Positions 32,728 through 42,558 of a stretch of 64,000 bases of DNA are shown here, piece by piece; within the stretch, counting starts at the first letter, position 1, and each line of letters opens with the position of its first letter. The notes below the pieces were generated by a model. It was not told where the DNA came from. It did no database searches and saw only the letters and a program-made list of their open reading frames with translations. Location: contig NZ_CP132360.1 of assembly GCF_030758955.1 (NCBI RefSeq), forward strand, positions 1,115,674-1,179,673. Direction: 5' to 3'. This DNA comes from Agrococcus beijingensis. Its GTDB lineage: Bacteria; Actinomycetota; Actinomycetes; Actinomycetales; Microbacteriaceae. The position numbers and the translations under genes were made by a program.

Positions 32728-32743
32728 TCGAACGAGTCTTCGA
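32728..32743 (-). promoter_or_regulatory. LexA box upstream of recA
   Basis: TCGAACGAGTCTTCGA matches the SOS consensus in both half-sites. Placed to block recA-recX transcription. Confidence 0.8.
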
Positions 32744-32781
32744 ACGTCGGGCGGCGTGTCGGGAGCCTCTGCCGCGACGGA

Positions 32782-33003
32782 TCAGCGCTGCGGCGCCCGC
32801 ATGCCACGGCCGTGCCGACGCGACACGGGCACGTCCTTCGCCTCGCAGATCGCGGCCCACACCTGCCGCGCAGGCACGCCTGCGGCCAGCGCCTCCGCGG
32901 CGGTGCGACCGCCGAGGCCGCGGAGCGCCAGGTCTGCCATCAGGGCAGCGCCCAGCGCTCCGAACTCCTCGTCGATCGCGATCTGCAGCTCGCTCGCCCT
33001 CAC
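32782..33003 (-). CDS. DUF3046 protein
   Basis: A 73-residue protein conserved between clgR and recA in actinobacteria. The family core is visible: IAIDEEFGALGAALMADLALRGLGGRTAAEALAAGV..., with PARQVWAAICEAKDVP and the closing RRHGRGM. GTG at 33003, 22 bases after the clgR stop. Function unknown; helical, no membrane segment. Confidence 0.85.
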   Translation of the reverse strand: MRASELQIAIDEEFGALGAALMADLALRGLGGRTAAEALAAGVPARQVWAAICEAKDVPVSRRHGRGMRAPQR

Positions 33004-33025
33004 CCGTGGACCTGTCGACCCGCGC

Positions 33026-33352
33026 TCAGTGGACGGCGTCGAACTGGGCGACCAGCTCGTCGGGCAGCGTGTCGGGGACCGTCGTGCCGAGGTGGTCGAG
33101 GTCGCCGAAGCTGAGGCCCTCGAGCACGGCGAGCCGGTCGCCGACCTCGCGCAGGATGCGGGAGAGGGGCACGTCGAGGGCGTCGGCCACCGACGCGAGG
33201 ATCTCGCTCGAGGCCTCCTTCTGCCCACGCTCGACCTCGCTGAGGTAGCCGAGGGCGACCGAGGCGCGCGAGGCGACCTGGCGGAGCGTGCGGCCCTGCC
33301 GCAGGCGGACGTCGCGCAGCACGTCGCCGATCTCCTGTCGAACCAGCACCAT
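33026..33352 (-). CDS. clgR: XRE-family regulator, ClgR-like
   Basis: 108-residue helix-turn-helix activator. The HTH (about 8-65: [38 protein letters not shown]) is the form found in ClgR, which activates clp protease genes in corynebacteria, mycobacteria and streptomycetes. Position after cinA and before DUF3046-recA is the conserved ClgR locus. ATG at 33352 with GGGGGAGACC upstream. An inverted repeat ATGTGA-N11-TCACAT lies about 70-90 bases upstream. Confidence 0.85.
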   Translation of the reverse strand: MVLVRQEIGDVLRDVRLRQGRTLRQVASRASVALGYLSEVERGQKEASSEILASVADALDVPLSRILREVGDRLAVLEGLSFGDLDHLGTTVPDTLPDELVAQFDAVH

Positions 33353-33422
33353 GGTCTCCCCCTTCACCGTGGATGCATCATCGTAGTCGCCTGCTGCTGC
33401 GAAACGTCCGATGCCGTACGAG

Positions 33423-33445
33423 ATGTGACAACGCAAGCATCACAT
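33423..33445. promoter_or_regulatory. Inverted repeat upstream of clgR
   Basis: ATGTGA (33423-33428), 11-base spacer, TCACAT (33440-33445), in the cinA-clgR gap. Looks like an operator for a dimeric regulator; the spacer is too long for a CRP/GlxR site. Confidence 0.45.
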
Positions 33446-33469
33446 CCGGCATTCCGACGTAGCCCCTGG

Positions 33470-34006
33470 TCACGATGTGGATTCGCTGTGCATCACGAGG
33501 TCGGGCCGCGCGAGCGCCGCGTCGAGCCGTGCCAGCGCCGCCTCGAGCGCGAGCCTGCGCACGGTCTCGCGATCGCCGCGCACGAGGTGCGAGGCGGCGA
33601 GCGACACCGGTCCGTGCACGGTCAGCATCTCGATGCCGACGTGGAACTCCCCCGGCGGGTGGTCGTCCTGGGACCCGGGACCTGCGACGCCGGTCGTCGC
33701 CACGCCGATGGTGCACGCTCCGCGGTCGAGCGCCGCCAGCTGCCGCACGCCGCGCGCCATCCAGATCGCCACCGCGGGGTCGACCGGGCCGCGCTCGGCG
33801 AGCAGGTCGGCCGGCACGCGCAGCACCTGGTGCTTCATCTCGGTGGCATAGGCGACGACCCCGAGCCGCAGCACGGCCGAAGCCCCGGGCGTGCGCACCA
33901 GCGTCTCGGCGACCAGACCGCCGGTGAGCGACTCGGCCACCGCGATCGAGATGCCGCGGGAGGCGGCGCGGGCGACGAGCCTGCCCGACGTCTGCAGCGC
34001 ATCCAT
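33470..34006 (-). CDS. cinA: CinA-family amidohydrolase
   Basis: C-terminal CinA (PncC-type) domain only, 178 residues, which deamidates nicotinamide mononucleotide. Visible motifs: AESLTGGLVAETLV, YATEMKHQVLRVP and TTGVAGPG. The N-terminal COG1058 domain is absent, as is usual in actinobacteria. ATG at 34006 overlaps the pgsA stop by one base (TGATG); a GTG three bases earlier is possible. Confidence 0.9.
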   Translation of the reverse strand: MDALQTSGRLVARAASRGISIAVAESLTGGLVAETLVRTPGASAVLRLGVVAYATEMKHQVLRVPADLLAERGPVDPAVAIWMARGVRQLAALDRGACTIGVATTGVAGPGSQDDHPPGEFHVGIEMLTVHGPVSLAASHLVRGDRETVRRLALEAALARLDAALARPDLVMHSESTS

Positions 34007-34605
34007 CACCGACTCCTCACCGCGTGCCAGACGAACTCGAGCCCCGAGTAGATCGTCAGCGCCACCGCGATCGTCATGGTGATCACGCAGACCCACACGC
34101 CCCACGGCCCCACCCACGCCTGCAGCGGCAGCAGCGCCAGCGGCAGCGCGATCGCCTGCGCCATCGTCTTCGCCTTGCCGGCCCAGTCGGCCGCGATCAC
34201 CACCTGGTTCGCGACCACCAGCCGGTAGACGGTGATGCCGATCTCGCGCACGAGCACCACGATCGTGATCCACCAGTGCAGCTCGCCGAGGATCGACAGC
34301 ACCACGAAGGCGCTGCCGGTGATCGCCTTGTCGGCGATCGGGTCGATGAGCTTGCCGAAGTCGGTCACGAGCCCGCGGTCGCGCGCGATCTTGCCGTCGA
34401 CGAAGTCGGTGGCGATCAGCACGGCGAACAGCACAGCGGCCAGTGTGCGCAGCAGGCCGGGCTCGGGGTTGAGCAGCGCCACCACCACGAACAGCGGCGT
34501 CAGCAGGATGCGCACCACCGAGATGATGTTCGGCACGCTCGCGACGCTCGCCGGCTCGTCGCCGCGGCGCCAGACTCGACCGCGCCACGGGCTGATGATC
34601 CCCAT
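34006..34605 (-). CDS. pgsA: CDP-diacylglycerol-glycerol-3-phosphate phosphatidyltransferase
   Basis: Membrane enzyme of phosphatidylglycerol synthesis. 199 residues, about five spans. The CDP-alcohol transferase motif is complete: DFVDGKIARDRG, then TDFGKLIDPIAD. The ATG at 34605 has TAGCCT six bases upstream and lies 17 bases from the ftsK stop, so it can be transcribed alone. Related CDP-alcohol enzymes exist, but the ftsK-pgsA-cinA order supports PgsA. Confidence 0.93.
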   Translation of the reverse strand: MGIISPWRGRVWRRGDEPASVASVPNIISVVRILLTPLFVVVALLNPEPGLLRTLAAVLFAVLIATDFVDGKIARDRGLVTDFGKLIDPIADKAITGSAFVVLSILGELHWWITIVVLVREIGITVYRLVVANQVVIAADWAGKAKTMAQAIALPLALLPLQAWVGPWGVWVCVITMTIAVALTIYSGLEFVWHAVRSR

Positions 34606-34611
34606 GCGGCG

Positions 34612-34617
34612 AGGCTA
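34612..34617 (-). promoter_or_regulatory. -10 element of pgsA (leaderless type)
   Basis: TAGCCT, minus strand, six bases before ATG. Confidence 0.5.
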
Positions 34618-34621
34618 TCGC

Positions 34622-37525
34622 TCAGTCGCGGCCGGTGAGCGACCAGGCGTCGTCGTCGTCGTCGCCCTCGGCCTCGACGACCTCGAGCCCGTCGCGGTTC
34701 GCCTCGTCGAAGGGGTCGCTGTAGCGGTCGTCGGTGTCGACCCAGGCGGCCCCGTCGTCGCCGTCGTCGAACCCGTCGGATGCGTCGGCCTGCGCGGGTG
34801 CGGCGTCGACCGCGGGTGCCGGTGCCGGTGCGCTCGCCGCTGCGGCGGGCGCCGGCGGCGGCCCCTCGCCGCGCAGCGACGCGAGCACGCCGGCCAGCCC
34901 CTCCGGCGGCACGAGCACGTCGCGCGCCTTCGAGCCCTCCGAGGGGCCGACGATCTCTCGCGACTCCATGAGGTCCATGAGGCGGCCGGCCTTGGCGAAG
35001 CCGACGCGCAGCTTGCGCTGCAGCATCGAGGTGGAGCCGAACTGCGTCGAGATGACGAGCTCGGCCGCGGCGCAGAGGTCTTCGAGGTCGTCGCCGATGT
35101 CGCCGTCGATCTCGCGCTTCTCGGCCACCTCGGCGACGTCGTCGCGGTACTCGGGCCGCGCCTGACCGGTGACGTGCTGGACGACCCGCTGGATCTCGGC
35201 CTCGTCGACCCAGGCGCCCTGCACGCGCATCGCCTTGTTGGCGCCCATCGGCAGGAACAGGCCGTCGCCCTGGCCGATGAGCTTGTCGGCGCCCGGCTGG
35301 TCGAGGATGACGCGCGAGTCGGTGACGCTCGAGACGGCGAACGCGAAGCGGCTGGGCACGTTGGCCTTGATGAGGCCGGTGACGACGTCGACCGACGGGC
35401 GCTGGGTGGCGAGCACCAGGTGGATGCCGGCGGCGCGCGCGAGCTGCGTGATGCGGACGATCGAGTCCTCGACGTCGCGCGGGGCGACCATCATCAGGTC
35501 GGCGAGCTCGTCGACGACCACCAGCAGGTACGGGTAGGGCTTCAGCACCCGCTGACTGCCCGCGGGCAGCACGATCTCGTCGCCGCGCACGGCCTTGTTG
35601 AAGTCGTCGATGTGCTTGTAGCCGAACGACGCGAGGTCGTCGTACCGCATGTCCATCTCCTTCACGACCCACTGCAGCGCCTCTGCGGCCTTCTTGGGGT
35701 TCGTGATGATGGGCGTGATCAGGTGCGGCACGCCCTGGTAGGCGGTGAGCTCGACGCGCTTCGGGTCGACGAGCACCATCCGCACGTCGGCGGGCGTCGA
35801 GCGCATCAGCAGGCTGGTGATCATCGAGTTGACGAACGACGACTTGCCCGAGCCCGTCGAGCCGGCGACCAGCAGGTGGGGCATCTTCGCGAGGTTCGCG
35901 ACGACGTAGCCGCCCTCGACGTCCTTGCCGATGCCGATCGTCATCGGGTGCTTCGAGTCGGCGGCGGCGCGGGAGCGCAGCACGTCGCCGAGCTTCACCG
36001 TCTCGCGGTCGGGGTTCGGGATCTCGATGCCGATCGCGCTCTTGCCCGGGATGGGCGAGAGGATGCGCACCTCGTTGGAGGCGACGGCGTACGAGATGTT
36101 CTTCGACAGCGCGGTGACGCGCTCGACCTTCACGCCCGGCGCGACCTCGATCTCGTAGCGGGTGACGGTCGGGCCGCGGGAGAAGCCGGTGACCTTGGCG
36201 TCGACGCTGAACGAGTCGAGCACCTGGGTGATGGCGGCGACGATCTCGTCGTTGGCGGCCGAGCGGGCCTTGGGCGGGTCGCCCTGCGCGAGCGAGGCGA
36301 TCGACGGCAGGCGGTACGGGCGCACGGGCACGGGGGCGGAGACAGCCGGGGCATCGCCGGCACCGGCCTCGCCGGCGCCGATCTCGCCTCCGTCGATCTC
36401 ACCTGCGCCGATCTCGCCCGTGCCGACCTCACCGGTGTGCTTTCGCATCGCCTCCTCTGCCTGCTCGAGCGAGGCGAGCACCGCGGTGGCGTAGTCGTCG
36501 TGCTCGTCGTCGGGCAGCGGGGGCAGCGGCTCGGGGGTCGCCGCGGGCACGGGGCTGAGACCCGGCTTCGCGCCGCCCTCGCCGACGCGGGTGGTCGGCT
36601 GCTCGCGGTCGATGATCACGGGGGTGTCGTAGGCGGGGTCGACCTCGCGGCCGGTCGAGTTGCGACGCCAGAACGGCAGCGCGTCGGCGCCCTCGAGCTC
36701 TTCTGCCTCTGCCTCGGCCTCGGCGGCCTCCTCGGCCTTCGCGAGCTCCTTCGCCTCCTTGCGGGCGCGACGGGCCTCGTCGCGCTCCTCCGGCGTGCCT
36801 GTCTCGACGCCGAACAGGTAGCCGTAGAGGTCGGCCAGCCGCTCGGGGATGCGAGTGGGCGGGGTCTTCGTGACGACGAGCACCGAGAGCAGCGCGATGA
36901 CGCCGCACACGATGCCCGCGCCGATCGGGGTGAGCAGGGCGGCCAGCGGCGCCGAGGCGACCCAGCCGAGGATGCCGCCCGCGTCCGCCAGCGCGGGCAT
37001 GCCGAGCGACGCATCCGGCATGCCGAGCAGCACGTGCGTGAGGCCGGCCACCGAGGTGAGCAGCAGCGCGAGGCCGACGCCGACGCGGCCGTTGTCGCTG
37101 ACCGATGCGGGGTGGCGGAACATCCACAGCGCGAGCAGCACGAAGACCACCGGCAGCGCGATCGCGACCTGGCCGAAGAGGCCGCCGAGCGTGTAGGCCG
37201 AGATCGCCTGCGCGACCGGGCTCGTGGGCAGGATCCACTCGACGACGGCGCCGGCGACGGCGAGGATCGTCAGCAGGAAGGGCACGCCGTCGCGGCGCTC
37301 CTCCTTGGCGAGCGACTCGCGGCCGAACACGCGCGCGGCGCCGCCCGTGGCGTGCGCCAGGCCCATCCAGGCCCGCTGAGCGACGCCGGGGCCGGCATCC
37401 TCGAACACCGGCTGCGCCGACGTCTGCCGGGTGCGCTGCACCTTCGTGGTCGCGCCGGTCGTCTTGCCCTTCGAGGCGGTGCTGTTCGATCGCGGGCGCG
37501 TCGGCGTGGATCTGGACAGGCGCAC
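34622..37525 (-). CDS. ftsK: DNA translocase FtsK
   Basis: Septal ATPase that pumps chromosome termini during division. 967 residues: basic N-tail, four or five membrane spans (about 75-245), an acidic/Ala-rich linker containing a GEIGA/GEVGT pentapeptide run, the RecA-like motor with Walker [10 protein letters not shown] and Walker B-type [12 protein letters not shown], and a C-terminal winged-helix gamma domain that reads orienting DNA sites. GTG start; TAGGGT lies immediately before it, so the true start could be slightly further inside. Confidence 0.94.
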   Translation of the reverse strand: MRLSRSTPTRPRSNSTASKGKTTGATTKVQRTRQTSAQPVFEDAGPGVAQRAWMGLAHATGGAARVFGRESLAKEERRDGVPFLLTILAVAGAVVEWILPTSPVAQAISAYTLGGLFGQVAIALPVVFVLLALWMFRHPASVSDNGRVGVGLALLLTSVAGLTHVLLGMPDASLGMPALADAGGILGWVASAPLAALLTPIGAGIVCGVIALLSVLVVTKTPPTRIPERLADLYGYLFGVETGTPEERDEARRARKEAKELAKAEEAAEAEAEAEELEGADALPFWRRNSTGREVDPAYDTPVIIDREQPTTRVGEGGAKPGLSPVPAATPEPLPPLPDDEHDDYATAVLASLEQAEEAMRKHTGEVGTGEIGAGEIDGGEIGAGEAGAGDAPAVSAPVPVRPYRLPSIASLAQGDPPKARSAANDEIVAAITQVLDSFSVDAKVTGFSRGPTVTRYEIEVAPGVKVERVTALSKNISYAVASNEVRILSPIPGKSAIGIEIPNPDRETVKLGDVLRSRAAADSKHPMTIGIGKDVEGGYVVANLAKMPHLLVAGSTGSGKSSFVNSMITSLLMRSTPADVRMVLVDPKRVELTAYQGVPHLITPIITNPKKAAEALQWVVKEMDMRYDDLASFGYKHIDDFNKAVRGDEIVLPAGSQRVLKPYPYLLVVVDELADLMMVAPRDVEDSIVRITQLARAAGIHLVLATQRPSVDVVTGLIKANVPSRFAFAVSSVTDSRVILDQPGADKLIGQGDGLFLPMGANKAMRVQGAWVDEAEIQRVVQHVTGQARPEYRDDVAEVAEKREIDGDIGDDLEDLCAAAELVISTQFGSTSMLQRKLRVGFAKAGRLMDLMESREIVGPSEGSKARDVLVPPEGLAGVLASLRGEGPPPAPAAAASAPAPAPAVDAAPAQADASDGFDDGDDGAAWVDTDDRYSDPFDEANRDGLEVVEAEGDDDDDAWSLTGRD
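36340..36440. repeat. 15-bp coding repeat in ftsK linker
   Basis: Successive GCCGATCTCGCC-type blocks encode about six G-E/D-I/V/A-G-A/T pentapeptides on the minus strand in the flexible linker between membrane and motor domains. Confidence 0.8.
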
Positions 37526-37569
37526 ACCCTAGATGCAGGCGCCGACAGGCGCGCGGAGGCGCTCCGGAG

Positions 37570-38787
37570 TCAGAAGCGGATGGCCTCGATCACCTTCGAG
37601 CGCACCGCGATCGTCGCGGGGATGCTGCCGGCGAGCGCGCCGACGGCGGCCGAGACGAGCAGCCCTGTGACGGCCGCGGCCATCGGGAACCCCGGCAGGG
37701 CGACCCCGCCGATGCCCTGCGTCAGCACCTCCTCGACCACCGGAAGCCGGTAGGCGAAGATGCAGATCGCGATGCCGATCGCACCCGCCACGACCGTGCC
37801 GACGACCGACTCCAGCATCACCGCGACGAACACGCGCGTGCGCGAGGCGCCGAACGCGCGGCGGATGCCGAGCTCGCGCACCCGCTGCCGGATCGACACG
37901 ACCGCGACGGTGACGAGGCCGAGCGCGCCCAGCAGCAGGATGACCGCGGCGGTGCCGACGAGCGTCAGCTGCAGCGGCAGCAGCGGGTCGTAGCCCTCGA
38001 ACGCCTGCCAGTCGGAGCGGCTGCCGTCGACCATGGTGCCCGGCAGCGCGCCGCGCAGATCCTGCCGCAGCACGCGCAGCCCCTCGTCGGCCAATTCCGG
38101 CGGCACCCAGGCCTCGAGGCTCAGCTGCCCGCCCATCGCCGCAGAGCCCGCGGCGTCGGCGACCCGGATCACGTCACGCGGCAGCATCCACGCCTGCGGC
38201 CAGTCGTCGCCCATGCCGCGGTCGACGAGCCCGACGATCACCGCGGTCGTGCCGCCCACCTCGACCGTGCGGTGCGCGTCGAGGCCGCCGCCGCCGAGCC
38301 CGTCGAGCAGGCCGCGGTTGACCACGATCGCGGGCGCCAGGCGCACGCGATCGCTCTCGACCAGGAAGCGGCCGTCGGAGACGGGCAGGTGGTGCATGAC
38401 CGCCCAGTCGGGCTCTGCGCCCTCGAGCTGCACCTGCTGCGTGCCGGTCGGTCCCGTGACGCCGAGGTATGCGTTCGTGCGCACGGTCGCGTAGTCGACG
38501 CGGTAGCGGTCGACCGCGGCCTCCATCGCGCCGATGGCCGCGAGGCTCTCGCTCGCGCTGGGCGCCTCGGGCGAGGAGCCGTTGGCCCACAGGGTGATCG
38601 TGGCCGGGCGGCCTCCCTGCGACTCCATCGACTCCAGCAGCGACGAGCGCGCGAGCTCGCCGATGGCGACGGATGCGGTGAGCGCGGCGATCGCGACCGT
38701 CACGCCGATGAGGCTCATCAGCACGCGGCCGCGGTGGATGCGCAGCTCGGTCCAGGCGTCCTGGATGGCGGCGACGACGTCGGTCAC
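37570..38787 (-). CDS. ABC transporter permease, MacB/FtsX type
   Basis: 405 residues: an N-terminal span (LMSLIGVTVAIAALTASVAIGEL), a large extracellular domain (about 50-270) and three C-terminal spans with the FtsX core (LVTVAVVSIRQRVRELGIRRAFGASR). This is the mechanotransmission permease of MacB-type exporters of peptides, lipids or drugs. GTG start overlapping the ATPase stop (GTGA). Substrate unknown. Confidence 0.9.
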   Translation of the reverse strand: MTDVVAAIQDAWTELRIHRGRVLMSLIGVTVAIAALTASVAIGELARSSLLESMESQGGRPATITLWANGSSPEAPSASESLAAIGAMEAAVDRYRVDYATVRTNAYLGVTGPTGTQQVQLEGAEPDWAVMHHLPVSDGRFLVESDRVRLAPAIVVNRGLLDGLGGGGLDAHRTVEVGGTTAVIVGLVDRGMGDDWPQAWMLPRDVIRVADAAGSAAMGGQLSLEAWVPPELADEGLRVLRQDLRGALPGTMVDGSRSDWQAFEGYDPLLPLQLTLVGTAAVILLLGALGLVTVAVVSIRQRVRELGIRRAFGASRTRVFVAVMLESVVGTVVAGAIGIAICIFAYRLPVVEEVLTQGIGGVALPGFPMAAAVTGLLVSAAVGALAGSIPATIAVRSKVIEAIRF

Positions 38788-39491
38788 GAAGCGACCTGCT
38801 CGAGCGCGGCCGCCTCGACCGCGTGCAGTCGCCCGCCCTCGAGCCGCAGCACACGCCGGGCGCGGGCGGCGACGGCGAGGTCGTGGGTGATCGTCACGAG
38901 CGCGGCGCCCGCCTCGGTCGCCACCTCGTCGAGCAGGTCCATGGTGCGGCCGCCGGTGTCGATGTCGAGGGCGCCCGTCGGCTCGTCGGCGAGGATGAGC
39001 CGCGGCCGGCGCACCAGCGCGCGGGCGATGGCGACGCGCTGCTGCTCGCCGCCCGAGAGGTGGGTCGCATCGGTGTCGACGCGGTGGCCCAGGCCGACGC
39101 GGTCGAGCATCTCGCGCGCGAGCCTGGCGCGCTGCCAGTAGCGGCGGCCGGCGCCGTAGTGCAGCGGCACGGCCACGTTCTCGGCAGCGGTGAGCCCCTC
39201 GATGAGGTTGAACTGCTGGAAGACGAACCCGACGGTGCGGCCCCGCAGCCGGTCGCGCTCGCGCCCGCTCATGAGCACCATCGGCTCGCCGTCGAGCTCG
39301 ACCAGGCCCGTCGTCGGCTGGTCGACCAGCCCCAGGATGTTGAGCAGCGTCGACTTGCCGGAGCCGGAGCGGCCCACGATCGAGACGCGGTCTCCGACCG
39401 CCACGTCGAGATCGACGCCCCGCAGGATCTGCAGCGACGGCCCGTCGATGGTCGCGAACTGGCGGGTGACGCCCCGCAGGTGCAGCAGCAT
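38784..39491 (-). CDS. ABC transporter ATP-binding protein, MacB/LolD type
   Basis: 235 residues with Walker A GRSGSGKST, Q-loop FVFQQFNLI, signature LSGGEQQRVAIARAL, Walker B LILADEPTGALD and switch His in ITHDLAVA. The LolD/MacB-like sequence and neighbours show it energises the exporter. ATG overlaps the stop of the adaptor gene by one base. Confidence 0.93.
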   Translation of the reverse strand: MLLHLRGVTRQFATIDGPSLQILRGVDLDVAVGDRVSIVGRSGSGKSTLLNILGLVDQPTTGLVELDGEPMVLMSGRERDRLRGRTVGFVFQQFNLIEGLTAAENVAVPLHYGAGRRYWQRARLAREMLDRVGLGHRVDTDATHLSGGEQQRVAIARALVRRPRLILADEPTGALDIDTGGRTMDLLDEVATEAGAALVTITHDLAVAARARRVLRLEGGRLHAVEAAALEQVAS

Positions 39492-40633
39492 CAGAAGCCG
39501 CAGAGCATGGGATCGGCGGTCATGGGGTCGGCGCAGGGGTCGGCGGCACCGGGCACGAACTGCAGCACCTCGTCGCCCTCCGCGAGGCCGGCGCGCACCT
39601 CGACCATGGTGCCGTCGGAGAGGCCCAGCTCGATCGGCACCTCCTCGGGGTCGCCGCCGGTCGCGGAGGGCCGGAAAGCGATGCCGGTGTCGGCGCTGCC
39701 GAGCACGGCGGTCGTCGGCAGCAGCAGCACGTCGGCGGCGGCGCCCGCGGTCAGCTGCACCTTCGCCGCGAGCCCGACGAAGACGCGCACCTCGGCGGGC
39801 ACCGCGCAGGTGAGCGTCGCGGTGCCGCCGGTCGTGGCGGCCTCCCCGGTCGGCTGCGCGATGCGCACCCCGGTGCACTCGAACGGCGCGGGGCCGCCGT
39901 CGATGGTGATCGTCGCGGCCTCGGGCTGCGTCGTCAGCCGGTACTGCTCGGCCGCGCCCACAGAGGCGCGGATGAGGTGCGCGGGAGGCTGCACCTTGCC
40001 GGTCTCGGTGGCGATGTCGACGGTCTGCCCGACGAGCAGCGCGAAGTCGGTCAGCGTGCCGGCAGCGGGCGAGGCGATCTCGAAGGTGCGCGCCGTGGGC
40101 GCACCGATGGTGCCGTCGGCGGAGGGCACCGCCGGGGTCTCGACCCGCACGGTGTAGAGCACGTCGCCCGCGGCGACCTGGGCGCCGTCAACCGCGACCA
40201 CGCGGGCGACGGTGCCGGCGCGGGTCGAGCGCACGGGCACCGCATCGACCGGAGCGACGGCGCCGTCGATCGACACGGCGTTCTCGATCGAGCCTCGCTC
40301 GACGCCGATGAGCGGCTGCTCGAACGAGGCGCCGGGCAGCAGACCGCCGTCGTCGACGGCCGCCTGCTGATCGGGGAAGAACGCGAGCTTCACGAGCGCG
40401 ATCGCGATCGCGACGGCGACGATCAGCTTCAGCACCGGCAGCACCCAGGTGCGCCAGGCGCCCGGGCCGCGGGCGGCCTTCTCGGCCTTCCGCAGCTGGG
40501 TGCGCTCGACCTGCTCGAGCCGCGCCTGCCGCTGCGCGGCGCGGCGCGCCTCCCGCGGGGTCGCCGCATGCTGGGGCGCTGCCGGGAGCTCGGGCGCGTC
40601 GATCTGGGCGGTCTGATCCTGCTGCTCGGGCAC
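39491..40633 (-). CDS. HlyD/MacA-like membrane-fusion protein
   Basis: 380 residues: an Ala/Gln/Arg-rich cytoplasmic tail of about 60 residues, a single span (VLPVLKLIVAVAIAIALVKLAFF), then an extracellular beta-barrel and lipoyl-like region (GTVARVVAVDGAQVAAGDVLYTV) and a C-terminal Cys-containing end. Head of a three-gene adaptor-ATPase-permease operon resembling MacAB. In a cell without an outer membrane the adaptor probably acts at the wall side of the permease. GTG start. Confidence 0.85.
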   Translation of the reverse strand: MPEQQDQTAQIDAPELPAAPQHAATPREARRAAQRQARLEQVERTQLRKAEKAARGPGAWRTWVLPVLKLIVAVAIAIALVKLAFFPDQQAAVDDGGLLPGASFEQPLIGVERGSIENAVSIDGAVAPVDAVPVRSTRAGTVARVVAVDGAQVAAGDVLYTVRVETPAVPSADGTIGAPTARTFEIASPAAGTLTDFALLVGQTVDIATETGKVQPPAHLIRASVGAAEQYRLTTQPEAATITIDGGPAPFECTGVRIAQPTGEAATTGGTATLTCAVPAEVRVFVGLAAKVQLTAGAAADVLLLPTTAVLGSADTGIAFRPSATGGDPEEVPIELGLSDGTMVEVRAGLAEGDEVLQFVPGAADPCADPMTADPMLCGF

Positions 40634-40738
40634 GGCGCTGGTCCTCTCGGAAGGCGGGGCGCCGCGCGATGCGCATGCCCTCGCTCACACCGTAGGCGAG
40701 CCGCTCGGCAGAAGTCCTCCACCGCAAGGATGAGATCA

Positions 40739-40770
40739 GCGCACCTCGGGGACGAGCCCTCGAGGTGCGC
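40739..40770 (-). terminator. Terminator hairpin after rnj
   Basis: GCGCACCTCG (40739-40748) pairs with 40761-40770, with further GGG/CCC pairing inside; 19 bases after the rnj stop. Confidence 0.65.
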
Positions 40771-40788
40771 CGATCGACGTCGGGAGGC

Positions 40789-42462
40789 CTACGCCTCGAT
40801 GACCACCGGCACGATCATCGGACGACGGCGGATGCGGGTGCCCACCCAGCGCCCGACCGTGCGACGCACGACCTGCTGGTACTGGTGCTGGTCGCGCACG
40901 CCCTGCTCGCCGGCCTCGGCGAGCGCCTTGACGATCTTCGGCCGGATCTCGTCGAAGACCTTGTCGTCCTCGGCGAATCCGCGCGCGTGGATCTCGGGGC
41001 CGACGATGACCTTGCCGGTCTGCGGCTCGAGCGCGATGAAGATCGAGATGAAGCCCTCCTCGGCGAGGATGCGGCGGTCCTTCAGGTCGGCCTCGTCGAT
41101 GCGGCCGACCGACGAGCCGTCGACGTAGACGAAGCCGATCTCGAGCTGGCCGGCGACCGTGATCCGGTGATCCTTGAGGTCCCAGACGGTGCCGTTCTCG
41201 CCCACGTGGGCGCGCTCGCGCGGCACGCCGGTGTCGACCGCGAGCTGCGCGGCCGCGTGCAGGTGGCGGTACTCGCCGTGCACGGGGATGACGTTCGCGG
41301 GGCCGAGGATGTTGTAGCAGTAGAGCAGCTCGCCCGCCGACGCGTGGCCCGAGACGTGCACCTTGGCGGAGCCCTTGTGCACGACCTTCGCGCCCAGCTG
41401 CATCAGGCCGTTGATGATGCGGAAGACGGCGTTCTCGTTGCCCGGGATCAGGCTCGAGGCGAGGATGATCGTGTCGTCCTCCCCCACCTCGATGCGGTGC
41501 TCGCCGTTCACGATGCGGCTGAGCACGGCCATCGGCTCGCCCTGCGAGCCGGTCGACATGAACACGACCTGGTTGCGCGGCAGGTTCTCGGCCCGCTTCT
41601 GGTCGATCACGACGCCGTCGGGCACCTTCAGGTAGCCGAGCTCTGCCGCGATGCCCATGTTGCGCACCATCGAGCGGCCCACGAACGCGACCTTGCGGCC
41701 GTTCTCGTGCGCGGCGTCGAGCACTTGCTGCACGCGGTGCACGTGGCTCGAGAACGACGCGACCACGACGAGGCCGGTGGTCTTCGCGATGACCTGCGAG
41801 ATGACGGGGCCGATCTCGCGCTCGGGAGCCGTGAACCCGGGGACGTCGGCGTTCGTGGAATCGACCAGGAACGCATCCACCCCCTCTTCACCCAGCCGGG
41901 CGAACGCCCGCAGGTCGGTGATGCGGTCGTCGAGCGGCAGCTGATCCATCTTGAAGTCACCGGTGTGCAGCACGAGGCCGGCCTTCGTGCGGATCGCGAC
42001 CGCGAGCGCGTCGGGGATCGAGTGGTTGACGGCGATGTACTCGGTCTCGAACGGGCCGAGCTGCTCGACCTGCCCCTCCTTCACGGTGTGCGTGTAGGGG
42101 CGGATGCGGTGCTCCTTGAGCTTCGCCTCCACGAGCGCGAGCGTCAGCTGCGAGCCGAGCAGCGGGATGTCGGCCTTCAGTCGCAGCAGGTAGGGCACGG
42201 CGCCGATGTGATCCTCGTGGCCGTGCGTGAGCACGACGCCGACGACGTCGTCGAGGCGATCGCGGATCGGCCCGAAGTCGGGCAGGATCAGGTCGACGCC
42301 GGGCTGGTGCTCCTCGGGGAAGAGCACGCCGCAGTCGACGATGAGCAGCTTGCCGTCGAGCTCGTACACCGTCATGTTGCGGCCGACCTCGCCGAGGCCG
42401 CCGAGCGGGAAGATGCGGAGCGTGCCTGCCTCGAGCGGGGCAGGCTGGGTGATGGCCGTCAA
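40789..42462 (-). CDS. rnj: Ribonuclease J
   Basis: Metallo-beta-lactamase/beta-CASP ribonuclease with 5' exo- and endonuclease activity in RNA decay and maturation. 557 residues. The zinc motif THGHEDH is intact, as are FSSHVHR and the C-terminal HVSGHAS region. The start is set at TTG 42462 because AAGGAGGG lies five bases upstream at 42467-42474; the upstream open frame (to 42534) has no such site. Followed by a terminator hairpin. Confidence 0.94.
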   Translation of the reverse strand: MTAITQPAPLEAGTLRIFPLGGLGEVGRNMTVYELDGKLLIVDCGVLFPEEHQPGVDLILPDFGPIRDRLDDVVGVVLTHGHEDHIGAVPYLLRLKADIPLLGSQLTLALVEAKLKEHRIRPYTHTVKEGQVEQLGPFETEYIAVNHSIPDALAVAIRTKAGLVLHTGDFKMDQLPLDDRITDLRAFARLGEEGVDAFLVDSTNADVPGFTAPEREIGPVISQVIAKTTGLVVVASFSSHVHRVQQVLDAAHENGRKVAFVGRSMVRNMGIAAELGYLKVPDGVVIDQKRAENLPRNQVVFMSTGSQGEPMAVLSRIVNGEHRIEVGEDDTIILASSLIPGNENAVFRIINGLMQLGAKVVHKGSAKVHVSGHASAGELLYCYNILGPANVIPVHGEYRHLHAAAQLAVDTGVPRERAHVGENGTVWDLKDHRITVAGQLEIGFVYVDGSSVGRIDEADLKDRRILAEEGFISIFIALEPQTGKVIVGPEIHARGFAEDDKVFDEIRPKIVKALAEAGEQGVRDQHQYQQVVRRTVGRWVGTRIRRRPMIVPVVIEA

Positions 42463-42558
42463 AGGGCCCTCCTTCGTATGCGGCCCGCCCGTGCCGTGCG
42501 GCGTGGGGCGAGCGGATGTGGTGGTTGCGCGCACCTCGCGCGCAGAGTGGTCTTGGGG

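Noticed and set aside
33423..33445. CRP/GlxR-type site
   Set aside because: Half-sites fit, but the spacer is 11 bases instead of 6.
37521..37531. Leaderless promoter of ftsK
   Set aside because: TAGGGT touches the GTG with no spacer, so it does not fit the 6-7 base rule unless ftsK starts further inside.
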